DNA of 64,000 bases from Thermoplasmata archaeon (GTDB lineage: Archaea; Thermoplasmatota; Thermoplasmata; GCA-020350865), in contig CP070751.1 of NCBI GenBank assembly GCA_020348445.1, forward strand, positions 3,434,248 to 3,498,247. Reading direction: 5' to 3'. The position numbers and the translations under genes are program-made. Every line of letters starts with the position of its first letter. Position 1 is the stretch's first letter. Under the pieces are notes generated by a model. It did no database searches and had not been told where the DNA came from. It saw only the letters and a program-made list of their open reading frames with translations. This document shows positions 1-8,244 of this stretch, in pieces.

Positions 1-1
1 C

Positions 2-3000
2 GACACTATTAGCACAAAGCCTCCTCCAGATTGGGGCATCTACAATGCAATGGAAGATATACAAGACGAGAAGAATTCACGGATCAACGACCCCGAGATT
101 GTAAACGAAACAAAGGGAAGATTTGATAATATCACAATAATTTCGGGGGAGGAGAAGGTGGATCTCACAGCGGGAAGGGATATAGTCACTCCCAACATCC
201 CTGTTCCCAACATGCTGGAAATCTTAGAGACCATGATGAGCTGGCCTAATACCTATAGGTTTCAGATTATTGATTTACTTTTAAACAAACCACTTAGCTA
301 CTATATCTACACCAAATACACCAATACAACTTCAGTAAATGAAAGTTTGACCAAAGCGAACTTGAGACCGAATTTAGGTTTTGATCTTGAGAATGGCTGG
401 TTGGAACCGAACTTCGATTTATGGTACCCAGTGGATGTTGACAACGATTCTGTTGAGGATATCGAGGTGTTTTTCGAGCCTTTACCTAACAGATTTTACC
501 TTGGTAGTGGTCAACTACTAAATCGCGAATTGGGTGTAACCCTTTGGTTTCGAGTTCGTAAACTAAATGATGCCCCTTTCGATGAAACCATTTTCAAGAA
601 TTTAGAAATATATGTTACAAAATACATAAGTTACGCCGGTCAGAATTTCCTGCTTTTCATTGGCTTGGACCTTGAAAACGTTGTTTCGTTGCTAGACACC
701 ACTGTGCAGGTCGATGCAATACAATTTGGCAACATAGATTTTGATCCATTTACCTTAACAATTAATGCCGCTGATATTCTAAATTTGAGGGGGCCGTATT
801 CAATTGGATGGAATATTCATAAAGAGGATGACTACCCCTTGGACGATTTAAAGTCCTTAAGTCTCGAAATTGCCACAGTTCGATTGAGGTCTGCTAATGA
901 TACGTATTACTTTCTCAACAGAAGCTGGATAGACATTGACTTTACCCCTCATGGCTCAGATGATTATGTGCCACATAAGGCGAAACTTACGGTGGAGGCA
1001 GATGATGACATTTCCTCATTTGATGAGATAATATGGGATGCTCAAGACAACTGCGACGCATCCGTTCAATTCTTCGACAGCCAGGAAAACGTAAGTTATG
1101 CTGAAATCGAGATAATAAACCTTCCGAGGTTAGCACACATGTATATGACTGTAGAGGAAAGAGGTGGAGAGAACATAACCATTGTAGATTGGGATGCTCA
1201 GGGGATTGTGGAGCGCTTAACTGTTCATCACTATGAATATTTTGATGTGGAGTATGAAGATATCACCCAATTTGCTATTTTAACAGGTGATGTCGAGTAC
1301 ATCCATCTATTTTTAAATATACAAGGTCTGCCAGCTGAATTACATATAGAGGGTATTTTCTATCTTGAAGAAATTGATGACCCCCCTCCTATAGGCATTG
1401 GAACACAAATCTCAGAACAGCTTTTAAATGTCTTGGTGTACCGCGTTTTATCCAGATTCACAAGGATTGCAAAGACCTTAAGCTCCATACCGTACAGATT
1501 GATTTCCATGGCCGAGGACGGTAGCTTCGCCACTATAGATACCCACGGAAAGGACGATATAAACGAGATCGAGTTCATCTTCACAAGTGGAGACTACGCC
1601 ACCACATCAGGCAACTTCTTCTCGTTTTACAACAACACAAGATACTCGGAGTACCCCATCGCCCAGATATCACTTGCAGGAAGAATTTCCAAGATATGGT
1701 ATTTTAACGCGAGCTTTGATCAGGTCGCTTATGCAGATATTCAGATTATGAGCAATGAGCCTTTCAGGGCTATATATGCGGACAATATCAACTTCCTGAA
1801 TGCTGAGGTGTCTGTATCCAACGTCCCTGGCACGATCTCCATCCGCAAATCCATACAAATGCTTCGATATATAGGATCAAGCACTGTTGACGAATTGAGG
1901 TTCATCTCTGATTACCAGGGAAGTTATATGGATTTCAGGGTCCGTGATCTGTCTGATTTCATATATCTCGAATTGGGGGACGAAAGGTCCTATGTTTCTA
2001 CAGTTGGTGGAAATATAGGTGAAGTTGAGTTTTTGGTGACCTCAGGGCCTATTATGCGCATGAACGGAAATCATCTTCTTCTCCGCCAAGAACAGGATTA
2101 CAGCCTCATTTCCGGAAGGATAAAGGACGTTTCAAGCCTTGAATACATATCTGGTGAAAATGGAAGTATCGAGGTGTTATTCACCCAAGAGAACGCAATA
2201 AACATCTCATTGAACGATACAAGAGGCGAGGGAATCTCGGCAGACCTTATAATCGATCCTTTGCCCAGCTCCATATCTGTTAACCTTTCCGGACTCTTTT
2301 CAACTGATAATGGGGTTTTCACACCACCACAACTTGATACAAGTGGAGTAATGGGATTTGCAGAAATAATCTTTGGATTTGCCACGCTCGGTAATGAGAT
2401 ACTAAAGATCATCGATGATGCAACCCATGATGCTTTAAGTAATGTGGGAAATATAATTGAGAACCTTTCTTTTTCCTATAGAACCACCACCCATATTACC
2501 CTAATAGGTAAAATCCTGAGGGGGAAGACCTATACACTTGAGGACGTTGATTGGGTACACGGCATTTCTGGAAGACAGGAAAGTACCTCCAATCAAACAG
2601 CAATGGCAGCCAAACTGTATTTTACCGGGCTTCCTACCGAGGCCAGCATGGCAACAAAGATACAAGGCGATGATATATTCCTCGATTTTCACCTCAAGGA
2701 TTACACCCCGATCCACGACTGGTTATTAATTGATGTAAAAGGTCTTAGGGATAGAGACGTGATGTTATACCTAAACGATATTCCAAGCAAGATGGATCTG
2801 GATTTAAGTGTGGATCTTACAGCTAGTTTCAGCACCATACCCCAAAGTGCAGATGGCAGTATTCGTATGGACTCTGACAAGCCGATTGGCTCTCTGTATG
2901 GAAGAATGAGACAGACCATTCCAGAGATCACCATAAGCGAAATCTTCCTGGATACGGTGCCAAAGACCCTTGATTGTGAGTTCAACCTAAGTGGTAATGT

Positions 3001-3703
3001 AGGGATCATGTTCAATGCAAACATTGGAATAGAGTATCTGTTTATCAAAAACACAAAATCCAGGGACGATGAATTTCACGATATTTACGCCATACTGCAT
3101 GAAGTTCCTGAAGAAATGGTTCTGTCTGTGGTTCCTGCCATAGATTATGATATAGACGGCTCACTCCTTCAAACCCTGCCCACACTTGACATGTATTCTT
3201 CTGGAGATACCCTTGATGCATACATTTTAGCAGACGGGAAAGGAATAGGTCAAGTGGGTGTGGTTGAGCTTCAAGTTGTAAATGCCCCAAGTACCCTGAC
3301 TGGATCTTTCTCTGGTGATAAATATAGGGTAAAATCAGCAGGCGTTGACTACCTGTGGATACATGTTATGGACCTTCCCATCATGAAAGATCATGAAACC
3401 AAATCCATTGAGTTGGTTGGTAAGGATATCATGAGCTTTGACATCAATGTGGACCAAATATTTGGAAATTATCCGGTGATAGGGATCGAAAATACAAAAG
3501 GTGGTGAAATACAGGTTGTGCTCGATCACGAGGTTGACGGCTCGAAGGTGGGGCTAGCTCTTGTCGACTTCCAAATAAAGGGCGGTTTGCCGCAATCCCC
3601 TAAGATCCTTATAAACGGGGGTTCCATAGACCTAGATAAGGACTCCTCCCATGTGATTATCCCAGCACCTGTTCTTACCTTATTCCTATCGGTATTCAGT
3701 TAA
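2..3703 (+). CDS. C-terminal part of a giant exported protein (5' end outside window)
   Basis: The frame is open to the left edge of the window, so the first internal ATG (position 50) is probably not the true start; about 1,230 codons are visible. The protein is rich in Asp, Ile, Asn and Ser with many N-x-S/T sequons, has only one or two Cys, and reads as repeated beta-strand-rich segments separated by Gly/Asp turns. This composition is typical of archaeal surface proteins. No catalytic motif or known domain is recognised. The chain ends in a short hydrophobic stretch (about the last 14 residues, ending FLSVFS) with no basic tail, which could be an anchoring segment or just a terminal strand. 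The next gene on the same strand begins 34 bases later and also encodes a membrane protein. Function is unknown; cell-surface location is inferred. Confidence 0.7.
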   Translation, partial: DTISTKPPPDWGIYNAMEDIQDEKNSRINDPEIVNETKGRFDNITIISGEEKVDLTAGRDIVTPNIPVPNMLEILETMMSWPNTYRFQIIDLLLNKPLSYYIYTKYTNTTSVNESLTKANLRPNLGFDLENGWLEPNFDLWYPVDVDNDSVEDIEVFFEPLPNRFYLGSGQLLNRELGVTLWFRVRKLNDAPFDETIFKNLEIYVTKYISYAGQNFLLFIGLDLENVVSLLDTTVQVDAIQFGNIDFDPFTLTINAADILNLRGPYSIGWNIHKEDDYPLDDLKSLSLEIATVRLRSANDTYYFLNRSWIDIDFTPHGSDDYVPHKAKLTVEADDDISSFDEIIWDAQDNCDASVQFFDSQENVSYAEIEIINLPRLAHMYMTVEERGGENITIVDWDAQGIVERLTVHHYEYFDVEYEDITQFAILTGDVEYIHLFLNIQGLPAELHIEGIFYLEEIDDPPPIGIGTQISEQLLNVLVYRVLSRFTRIAKTLSSIPYRLISMAEDGSFATIDTHGKDDINEIEFIFTSGDYATTSGNFFSFYNNTRYSEYPIAQISLAGRISKIWYFNASFDQVAYADIQIMSNEPFRAIYADNINFLNAEVSVSNVPGTISIRKSIQMLRYIGSSTVDELRFISDYQGSYMDFRVRDLSDFIYLELGDERSYVSTVGGNIGEVEFLVTSGPIMRMNGNHLLLRQEQDYSLISGRIKDVSSLEYISGENGSIEVLFTQENAINISLNDTRGEGISADLIIDPLPSSISVNLSGLFSTDNGVFTPPQLDTSGVMGFAEIIFGFATLGNEILKIIDDATHDALSNVGNIIENLSFSYRTTTHITLIGKILRGKTYTLEDVDWVHGISGRQESTSNQTAMAAKLYFTGLPTEASMATKIQGDDIFLDFHLKDYTPIHDWLLIDVKGLRDRDVMLYLNDIPSKMDLDLSVDLTASFSTIPQSADGSIRMDSDKPIGSLYGRMRQTIPEITISEIFLDTVPKTLDCEFNLSGNVGIMFNANIGIEYLFIKNTKSRDDEFHDIYAILHEVPEEMVLSVVPAIDYDIDGSLLQTLPTLDMYSSGDTLDAYILADGKGIGQVGVVELQVVNAPSTLTGSFSGDKYRVKSAGVDYLWIHVMDLPIMKDHETKSIELVGKDIMSFDINVDQIFGNYPVIGIENTKGGEIQVVLDHEVDGSKVGLALVDFQIKGGLPQSPKILINGGSIDLDKDSSHVIIPAPVLTLFLSVFS

Positions 3704-3737
3704 AACTTTTCCTTTGAAGTCCGTGGTAGGTTAGAAA

Positions 3738-4391
3738 ATGATTGGGGAAGAAGGAATCTGGCTATGTCCGGAATGCGGTCTTAAACTCTATCAACCTGTT
3801 TCTCAATGTCCAAGATGTCATTTATTGATAACACCCCAGCCTATCACACCTCAACCTCCTTCTCAACCTCCGTCTCAACCAGCTGTGGTCCAGGGGACCT
3901 ATTATCCAGAAATGACGCAAAAACCCCCGAAAGAGGAAAAAAATGTCAAACGAACAATGATGATAATACTTGTTATCGTTATAGCGGCATGTTTGATAAT
4001 AGTTCTCTCATACCATTTCGTGATACCCAGAATCGAGCTTAAAGTTGTCACCGTATACAGAGAGAGTTCGGGTTTGTCCATAAATGTGGACTCTAAGCTT
4101 ATGAACGAAGGTACACTGGACATCAAACATTTCTCAATGAATATAACGGTACTCAATTCCAGCAACGAGGTGGTTGCTAATGGTGTGCACAATGTCTCTT
4201 CAGTGGATGCACATTCTAAAAAAAGTTTTGATAACATACAATTTTTTGGAGACCAATACGAGCCCTATAAGATCGTCATCAAAATCGAATTTGAGAGCGG
4301 TGGAAAGGGTTATTCAGAGGAATATCGCCATAAAGTTGGAAAATACATGCATTCGAATTTCGAGGATAAATTCTTGAAATGGGGCGGTTGA
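3738..4391 (+). CDS. Zinc-ribbon, single-pass membrane protein
   Basis: This 217-residue protein starts with a zinc ribbon (CPEC near residues 11-14 and CPRC near 25-28), followed by a Pro/Gln-rich linker of about 30 residues, a basic stop-transfer stretch, one strongly hydrophobic helix (about residues 72-97) and a roughly 115-residue C-terminal domain with beta character that resembles FxLyD/DUF-type extracytoplasmic sandwiches. The predicted topology puts the zinc ribbon in the cytoplasm and the C-terminal domain outside. A GTAGGTTAG stretch lies just before the ATG as a plausible ribosome binding site. It follows the giant exported protein by 34 bases and may be cotranscribed with it. Several genes in this window share the zinc ribbon plus proline linker plus membrane helix plan. 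No enzymatic function is visible. Confidence 0.7.
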   Translation: MIGEEGIWLCPECGLKLYQPVSQCPRCHLLITPQPITPQPPSQPPSQPAVVQGTYYPEMTQKPPKEEKNVKRTMMIILVIVIAACLIIVLSYHFVIPRIELKVVTVYRESSGLSINVDSKLMNEGTLDIKHFSMNITVLNSSNEVVANGVHNVSSVDAHSKKSFDNIQFFGDQYEPYKIVIKIEFESGGKGYSEEYRHKVGKYMHSNFEDKFLKWGG

Positions 4392-4487
4392 GGGGATTTG
4401 CTCCTTTATTCATTTGAGAATAGCAATTCTTTTAGCGTCGTCGCTATATTTTAATAGCACAATGCAGATACAGTTTGGCGTAAAAAA

Positions 4488-4552
4488 AGGAGCCAATTGA
4501 ATCCATTACCGCTACGCAAAATACCGCTTAATGCCGCGGTAACTCAGTTTGG
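4488..4552 (+). repeat. 65-bp direct repeat, copy 1 (ends in a truncated tRNA-Phe 5' part)
   Basis: These 65 bases are repeated exactly at 4601-4665, 113 bases downstream. The copy contains the 45 bases that precede tRNA-Phe followed by the first 20 bases of the tRNA gene (through G19 of the D loop). After that, copy 1 diverges into an unrelated GC-rich segment, so it holds only a tRNA fragment. It looks like a partial tandem duplication of the tRNA-Phe 5' flank, by slippage, recombination or an old integration event. Confidence 0.9.
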
Positions 4553-4602
4553 TCTCGTGGCGCATGCGCGCCACTGACTCCCTCGCATGTAATGCTCGGG
4601 AG
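4553..4602 (+). other. Two GC-rich stem-loops between the repeat copies
   Basis: The segment between the two 65-bp repeats holds a perfect 7-bp stem (GTGGCGC at 4557-4563 with GCGCCAC at 4568-4574, loop ATGC) and a second stem (CTCCC at 4578-4582 with GGGAG at 4598-4602). It is clearly more GC-rich than the surrounding intergenic DNA. If the duplicated promoter of copy 1 is active, the transcript would be a tRNA-Phe 5' fragment fused to these hairpins. It could equally be a terminator-like remnant; no poly-T follows. Confidence 0.5.
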
Positions 4603-4665
4603 GAGCCAATTGAATCCATTACCGCTACGCAAAATACCGCTTAATGCCGCGGTAACTCAGTTTGG
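4601..4665 (+). repeat. 65-bp direct repeat, copy 2 (leads into intact tRNA-Phe)
   Basis: Exact second copy of 4488-4552. Here the 20 bases of tRNA sequence continue into the complete tRNA-Phe gene. The 45-base upstream part therefore includes whatever promoter the tRNA uses, and it is present twice. Confidence 0.9.
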
Positions 4666-4749
4666 GAGAGTGTCAGACTGAAGACCTTGTGGATAAGGTC
4701 CTAGGGTTCCGAAATCTGAAAGTCGCGTGTTCGAGTCACGCCCGCGGCA
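4646..4749 (+). tRNA. tRNA-Phe (anticodon GAA) with a 30-nt intron
   Basis: The acceptor stem GCCGCGG (4646-4652) pairs perfectly with CCGCGGC (4742-4748), with discriminator A4749 and no encoded CCA. The D stem is ACTC/GAGT, and the T arm GCGTG-TTCGAGT-CACGC lies at 4725-4741. The anticodon stem TCAGA (4673-4677) pairs with TCTGA (4715-4719) once an intron at about 4684-4713 is removed, giving loop C-T-GAA-G-A with anticodon GAA at 4680-4682 and G37. The intron falls at the canonical archaeal 37/38 position and a relaxed bulge-helix-bulge can be drawn (ACCUU pairing with AGGGU inside the intron). G37 of tRNA-Phe is the site of wyosine-type modification, and taw3 is encoded at 39476 in this window. 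The exact intron boundary could shift by one base. Confidence 0.95.
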
Positions 4750-4845
4750 TCCAATATCCATCATCATAAAGAAAAAATGCTCATCCTTAAATATCAGTTC
4801 GGATATAACTATCCAACGAGGCGAGGCAAAAAGGTTGTGATTTAT

Positions 4846-5229
4846 ATGCCAGTTCCTTTCAGCAAGAGGGATAAATACTCGACACCGGAAATAGATGAGG
4901 CGAAAAAGATTAGGGACGCTGCTAAAACCGAGCATAAGATCGCAAAGCTCAGAGAAAAGGCCGCAACAAAACGTAACAAGTCAGCTCATCAGAGGGAAAA
5001 GGCAGCTTTGTTCAGGAAAAAGGCTGCAAAGGCCAGGGAATTGAGCCTTATCTACAAGGAAGAGGCAGAGCAGCTAGAAATCCAGGCCAATGATCTGGAA
5101 AAAACTCTCAGGCCCATCTATCCTCATGAGAAAAGGGGGACAGGATACGGAGGAAGAGGAGAAGGAACTGGAGGCTACGATAGAAGGGACGGTAGAAGAG
5201 GTAGCTACGATAGAGATGACGAGTGGTAA
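4846..5229 (+). CDS. Small coiled-coil protein with Gly/Arg-rich tail
   Basis: I place the start at the ATG at 4846, which gives 127 residues; an upstream in-frame ATG at 4777 would extend it into the tRNA flank. The first ~85 residues are highly charged, Ala/Lys/Glu-rich and helical, with the spacing of a coiled coil. The last ~40 residues are a low-complexity tail of G, R, D and Y with RGG/GGY-like patterns. Such basic Gly/Arg tails often bind RNA or DNA, which is an inference here. It lies directly after tRNA-Phe on the same strand. No family is recognised. Confidence 0.65.
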   Translation: MPVPFSKRDKYSTPEIDEAKKIRDAAKTEHKIAKLREKAATKRNKSAHQREKAALFRKKAAKARELSLIYKEEAEQLEIQANDLEKTLRPIYPHEKRGTGYGGRGEGTGGYDRRDGRRGSYDRDDEW

Positions 5230-5279
5230 TGTATTTTCTACCTAGAAAAATATGATTTTTAATTACCTAGCAATTACAT

Positions 5280-5912
5280 TTAGATTTGCAGGCTTTCTGC
5301 TGTTTTTTTAAGGTTTGAGGCCACAAAACCGCCTAGAACAGCCACATCCTCGGTTGGAAGAAGCTCTGCAATTGATGCATCAAAGAGCATGTTGGAGGAG
5401 GAGGGAACCTCCTCGTCACCCTTCCACAGTATTACGGTAACTGGAATTTTAGGAAAGGCGTTAATTATAATGGAGATATCGCCGTGGACTCCTTTCATGG
5501 CATTGATACGATTCCCCACCTCAGTGAGAATCTCGGGATTCTGCCCAAAAGCCTCGGTTATTTTATTTATGGCCCGTGCACAGAATGCACTGTAGTATAT
5601 ATCTCCACCTTCAAGTTCCCGAAAGGAAATCAATTTGCCTTCAGGCTCTATATCCTTTGCATTTGTAAGGTAGTGAAGAAGAAGAACTGCTAAAAAAGGG
5701 TACACGTCCTGATTCCGTGAATCTTTTACCTTTCTTTTTTCTGGAAAAACGTGATATATCTCTCCTAAAAATGGTAATATATAATAACCATCGTCAGAAT
5801 TGTAGGTAACTCTAGCATTCCTTACAACTTCATCTGGTTCTACAGCGCAAAGCTCATCCCAAGCATTATTGATGGCAGCCTCATAAGTTACTTTTTTCAG
5901 TTGCTGACTCAT
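5280..5912 (-). CDS. DUF3786-like protein
   Basis: The 210-residue product is cytosolic, with no signal peptide or membrane segment. Its C-terminal block (FDASIAELLPTEDVAVL preceded by an LWKGDEE segment) matches what I remember of the DUF3786 family, proteins of unknown function found in anaerobic archaea and bacteria, often near corrinoid or acetyl-CoA pathway genes. The ATG at 5912 is preferred over the TTG 21 bases upstream because AAGGTC sits about 8 bases before it. The gene is divergent from aTrm56, sharing a ~107-bp intergenic region with a TATA-like TTTTAAATCACTATATC. No catalytic residues are evident. Confidence 0.7.
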   Translation of the reverse strand: MSQQLKKVTYEAAINNAWDELCAVEPDEVVRNARVTYNSDDGYYILPFLGEIYHVFPEKRKVKDSRNQDVYPFLAVLLLHYLTNAKDIEPEGKLISFRELEGGDIYYSAFCARAINKITEAFGQNPEILTEVGNRINAMKGVHGDISIIINAFPKIPVTVILWKGDEEVPSSSNMLFDASIAELLPTEDVAVLGGFVASNLKKTAESLQI

Positions 5913-6019
5913 GGTTCTTCGACCTTTAATCAAATAGGGTAAGGTCGACTTGAATTTGAAAGTTTCTACACATAAGTTTTAAATCACTATATCATATTTC
6001 TCAACTGCCAGGTAATAAG

Positions 6020-6532
6020 ATGATCACAGTGCTAAGGTTGGGACACAGAAGAGGAAGGGACAAGAGGATCACGACACATGTGGGGCTTGTTGCCAGGGCC
6101 TTTGGCGCAGACGAACTTCTTATTTCTACAAAGGACGGGGGCATCGAGGATACGTTAATGGATGTTAGCGCCAGGTTCGGGGGGGAATTTAGGGTGAAAA
6201 GCGGAATAAAGTGGAGAAAGGTCATTCAAAGATGGGAGGGGATTTCGGTTCATCTTACCATGTACGGGGAGCATGTGGATGATGTCATGTTAAAAATGCA
6301 AAAGGACAAGGATCTGCTCATAATAGTTGGGGCGGAAAAGGTGCCCCCTGAGGTGTATAAAGCCGTGGATTTCAACGTTGCGATGGGAAATCAGCCCCAT
6401 TCCGAGGTGGCAGCACTGGCAGTCTTCATGGACAGGTTATTAGGTGGAGGAGGATTGAGAAAAGATTTTTACGGGAACGTTAAAATAATACCCTCAAAAA
6501 AAGGAAAAAAGGTCGTGGAAGTTTGTGACTGA
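6020..6532 (+). CDS. trm56: tRNA (cytidine(56)-2'-O)-methyltransferase aTrm56
   Basis: The 170-residue product matches the archaeal SPOUT-class aTrm56 family in length and sequence: the N-terminal VLRLGHRRGRDKRITTHVGL, the central VGAEKVPPEVY that forms part of the SAM-binding trefoil knot, and NVAMGNQPHSEVAALAVFMDR near the C-terminus. The family 2'-O-methylates C56 in the T loop of tRNAs using S-adenosylmethionine. An AGGTAATAAG site precedes the ATG. The 3' end overlaps the next gene by 8 bases, so the two are translationally coupled. Confidence 0.93.
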   Translation: MITVLRLGHRRGRDKRITTHVGLVARAFGADELLISTKDGGIEDTLMDVSARFGGEFRVKSGIKWRKVIQRWEGISVHLTMYGEHVDDVMLKMQKDKDLLIIVGAEKVPPEVYKAVDFNVAMGNQPHSEVAALAVFMDRLLGGGGLRKDFYGNVKIIPSKKGKKVVEVCD

Positions 6533-7052
6533 AGTATTGCCCACAAGAAAGGATTGCCTTTCCCTACTAAAAGATACAAATTGCAGTGAGAATGTGATTG
6601 CTCATTGTAAAGCTGTGGAAAATCTGGCCATTAAAATCGCTAAAATGACAGATGCCAATAAGGAGCTTGTGAGCCGGGGCGCCCTAATACATGATATTGG
6701 CAGGGGAAGGACACATGGAGTAAAACATGCGTATGAGGGGGCAAAAATAGCCAAAAAGCTCGGTTTACCAGATAACATTATCCTGATAATCGAAAGGCAT
6801 ATCGGGGCAGGATTAACCAAGGATGAGGCTAAAAGCGTGGGGCTGCCTGCAAAGGATTATATACCAATTACATTAGAGGAAAAGATCGTTGCCCATGCAG
6901 ATAACCTAATCGATGAAAACGAAAAAAAGCCTGTTGCTGTGGTAGTAAAACGTTTCAGAAAATTGGGTTATAATGCCGCTGCAGACAAGATTCTGGCTCT
7001 CCATAAAGAATTGAGTAAAATCTGTAAAAAAGACCTGGATAGTATCAAGTGA
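6525..7052 (+). CDS. HD-domain hydrolase (TIGR00295-like)
   Basis: This 175-residue protein has the HD superfamily metal-binding signature: H27 region (AHCKAVENLAIKIA), the paired LIHDIGRG, then IIERHIGAG, and a late EEKIVAHADNLID. These residues bind divalent metals and hydrolyse phosphate esters of nucleotides in characterised members. It starts with GTG at 6525, eight bases inside trm56. Archaeal proteins of this size and sequence belong to an uncharacterised HD family; overlap with aTrm56 suggests a link to tRNA or nucleotide metabolism, which is inference. Confidence 0.85.
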   Translation: MTEVLPTRKDCLSLLKDTNCSENVIAHCKAVENLAIKIAKMTDANKELVSRGALIHDIGRGRTHGVKHAYEGAKIAKKLGLPDNIILIIERHIGAGLTKDEAKSVGLPAKDYIPITLEEKIVAHADNLIDENEKKPVAVVVKRFRKLGYNAAADKILALHKELSKICKKDLDSIK

Positions 7053-7113
7053 TTATTTTCGGATATAAATAAGACCAAAAATGATATTAACGAAAAGAAC
7101 TATCTTTTTGAGG

Positions 7114-7797
7114 ATGAACGAGACAGGTGTTCCTGATGAACTGCTTTTAGATATCACCAAGATATTTGTGGCCATGCTATGTGGTGGTATAATCGGCTTT
7201 GAAAGGGAGCTTAAGGACAAACCTGCGGGTCTGAGAACCAATATATTGGTCTCCACAGGCTCATGCCTGTTCGTGATATTCGGATTAAAAGCAGCTGGCA
7301 TGTTCGATGAGGAGGCTGGCCGCATTATCGGGCCGATAATAACAGGTATCGGTTTTCTGGGAGCGGGGACCATTATCAGGGCCAGGGGGTCGGTTAGGGG
7401 CCTTACATCAGCTGCAACTATCTGGGTGGTAGCGGGTCTTGGCATGTCAGCAGGGCTGGGATTGTTCTTTTTAGCACTCACAGTATCAATTCTGGTGTTG
7501 TTCATTCTCCTGATTCTGCCCAAGGGTGAGGAGGCGATATCGATACTTGGAGTAACTGACCTGGAATACGTTATTGTTACTAAACCCACTCAATCTGCAA
7601 TCCTTAGAACAAGACATATTTTAAAAGAGCTGTCCATCAATTACTTCAGGTTCCAGGTAATCAAAGATGATGGATCATACGAAATTAGATTCTTTGCACA
7701 TGGCAGGCATGCAGAATTATCCAGGTTGATTCCAAGATTGCTCGAGTTAAAAGAGGTAATGGAGGCTAAAATGGAGAATCCTAGGTATTCCTATTGA
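7114..7797 (+). CDS. MgtC/SapB-family membrane protein
   Basis: The protein has about four N-terminal hydrophobic helices with the MgtC signature: GGIIGFERELKDKPAGLRT followed by GSCLFVIFG and GIGFLGAGTIIR. A soluble C-terminal domain of ~80 residues looks ACT-like. MgtC proteins are linked to survival at low magnesium and to membrane potential; their biochemical activity is not settled. I prefer the ATG at 7114 (227 residues) over the one at 7081 because a TATA-like GGATATAAATAAG at about 7062-7074 would place the transcript start downstream of 7081. Confidence 0.88.
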   Translation: MNETGVPDELLLDITKIFVAMLCGGIIGFERELKDKPAGLRTNILVSTGSCLFVIFGLKAAGMFDEEAGRIIGPIITGIGFLGAGTIIRARGSVRGLTSAATIWVVAGLGMSAGLGLFFLALTVSILVLFILLILPKGEEAISILGVTDLEYVIVTKPTQSAILRTRHILKELSINYFRFQVIKDDGSYEIRFFAHGRHAELSRLIPRLLELKEVMEAKMENPRYSY

Positions 7798-7828
7798 ACT
7801 GACTTTGGATTTTTCTGGAGGGGGATTT

Positions 7829-8221
7829 TTGAAAAAGGTATTGTTTATATGCGTAGGTAATTCCTGCAGAAGCCAGATGGCAGAAGGTTTTGCCCGACAT
7901 TTGGAGGGTAAGAATATTGAAATCAAAAGCGTAGGTACAAAACCTGCCCTATCAGTCTCTGGCAAAGCAACACAGGTTATGGCTGAAGAGGGTATTGATA
8001 TATCCTCCCAGTATCCAAAACCGCTTCTTGATGACGACCTAGAATGGGCAGACAGGATAATCCTTATGGGCTGTGGAGTCGAATGCCCAAATATCGGCTC
8101 TGTAAAGGATAAGGTGGAGGATTGGGGTATAGACGATCCCATAGGGCAGCCAATCGAGTACTACCGGGAGATTCGGGATGAAATAAAGGCCAAAGTTAAG
8201 AACCTGCTAGATAGGCTTTAA
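7829..8221 (+). CDS. Low-molecular-weight phosphotyrosine phosphatase / arsenate reductase family protein
   Basis: The N-terminus VLFICVGNSCRSQMAEG contains the family P-loop CxGNxCRSxM, with the nucleophilic Cys at about residue 8. A C-terminal acidic loop (WGIDDPIGQP) supplies the catalytic Asp-Pro. The fold serves both tyrosine phosphatases and thioredoxin-type arsenate reductases (ArsC); the sequence alone does not decide, although an extra CGVEC motif in the middle could provide the redox cysteines needed for ArsC. The start is TTG at 7829, about 5 bases after a strong GGAGGGGG; an upstream TTG at 7805 lies before that site. Product about 130 residues. Confidence 0.87.
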   Translation: MKKVLFICVGNSCRSQMAEGFARHLEGKNIEIKSVGTKPALSVSGKATQVMAEEGIDISSQYPKPLLDDDLEWADRIILMGCGVECPNIGSVKDKVEDWGIDDPIGQPIEYYREIRDEIKAKVKNLLDRL

Positions 8222-8244
8222 AAACCTAATTGAAGAGATTTCTA

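Noticed and set aside
4533..4552. Split-tRNA 5' half
   Set aside because: It ends at G19, an unusual place, and a complete tRNA-Phe is present next to it, so a split gene is not needed.
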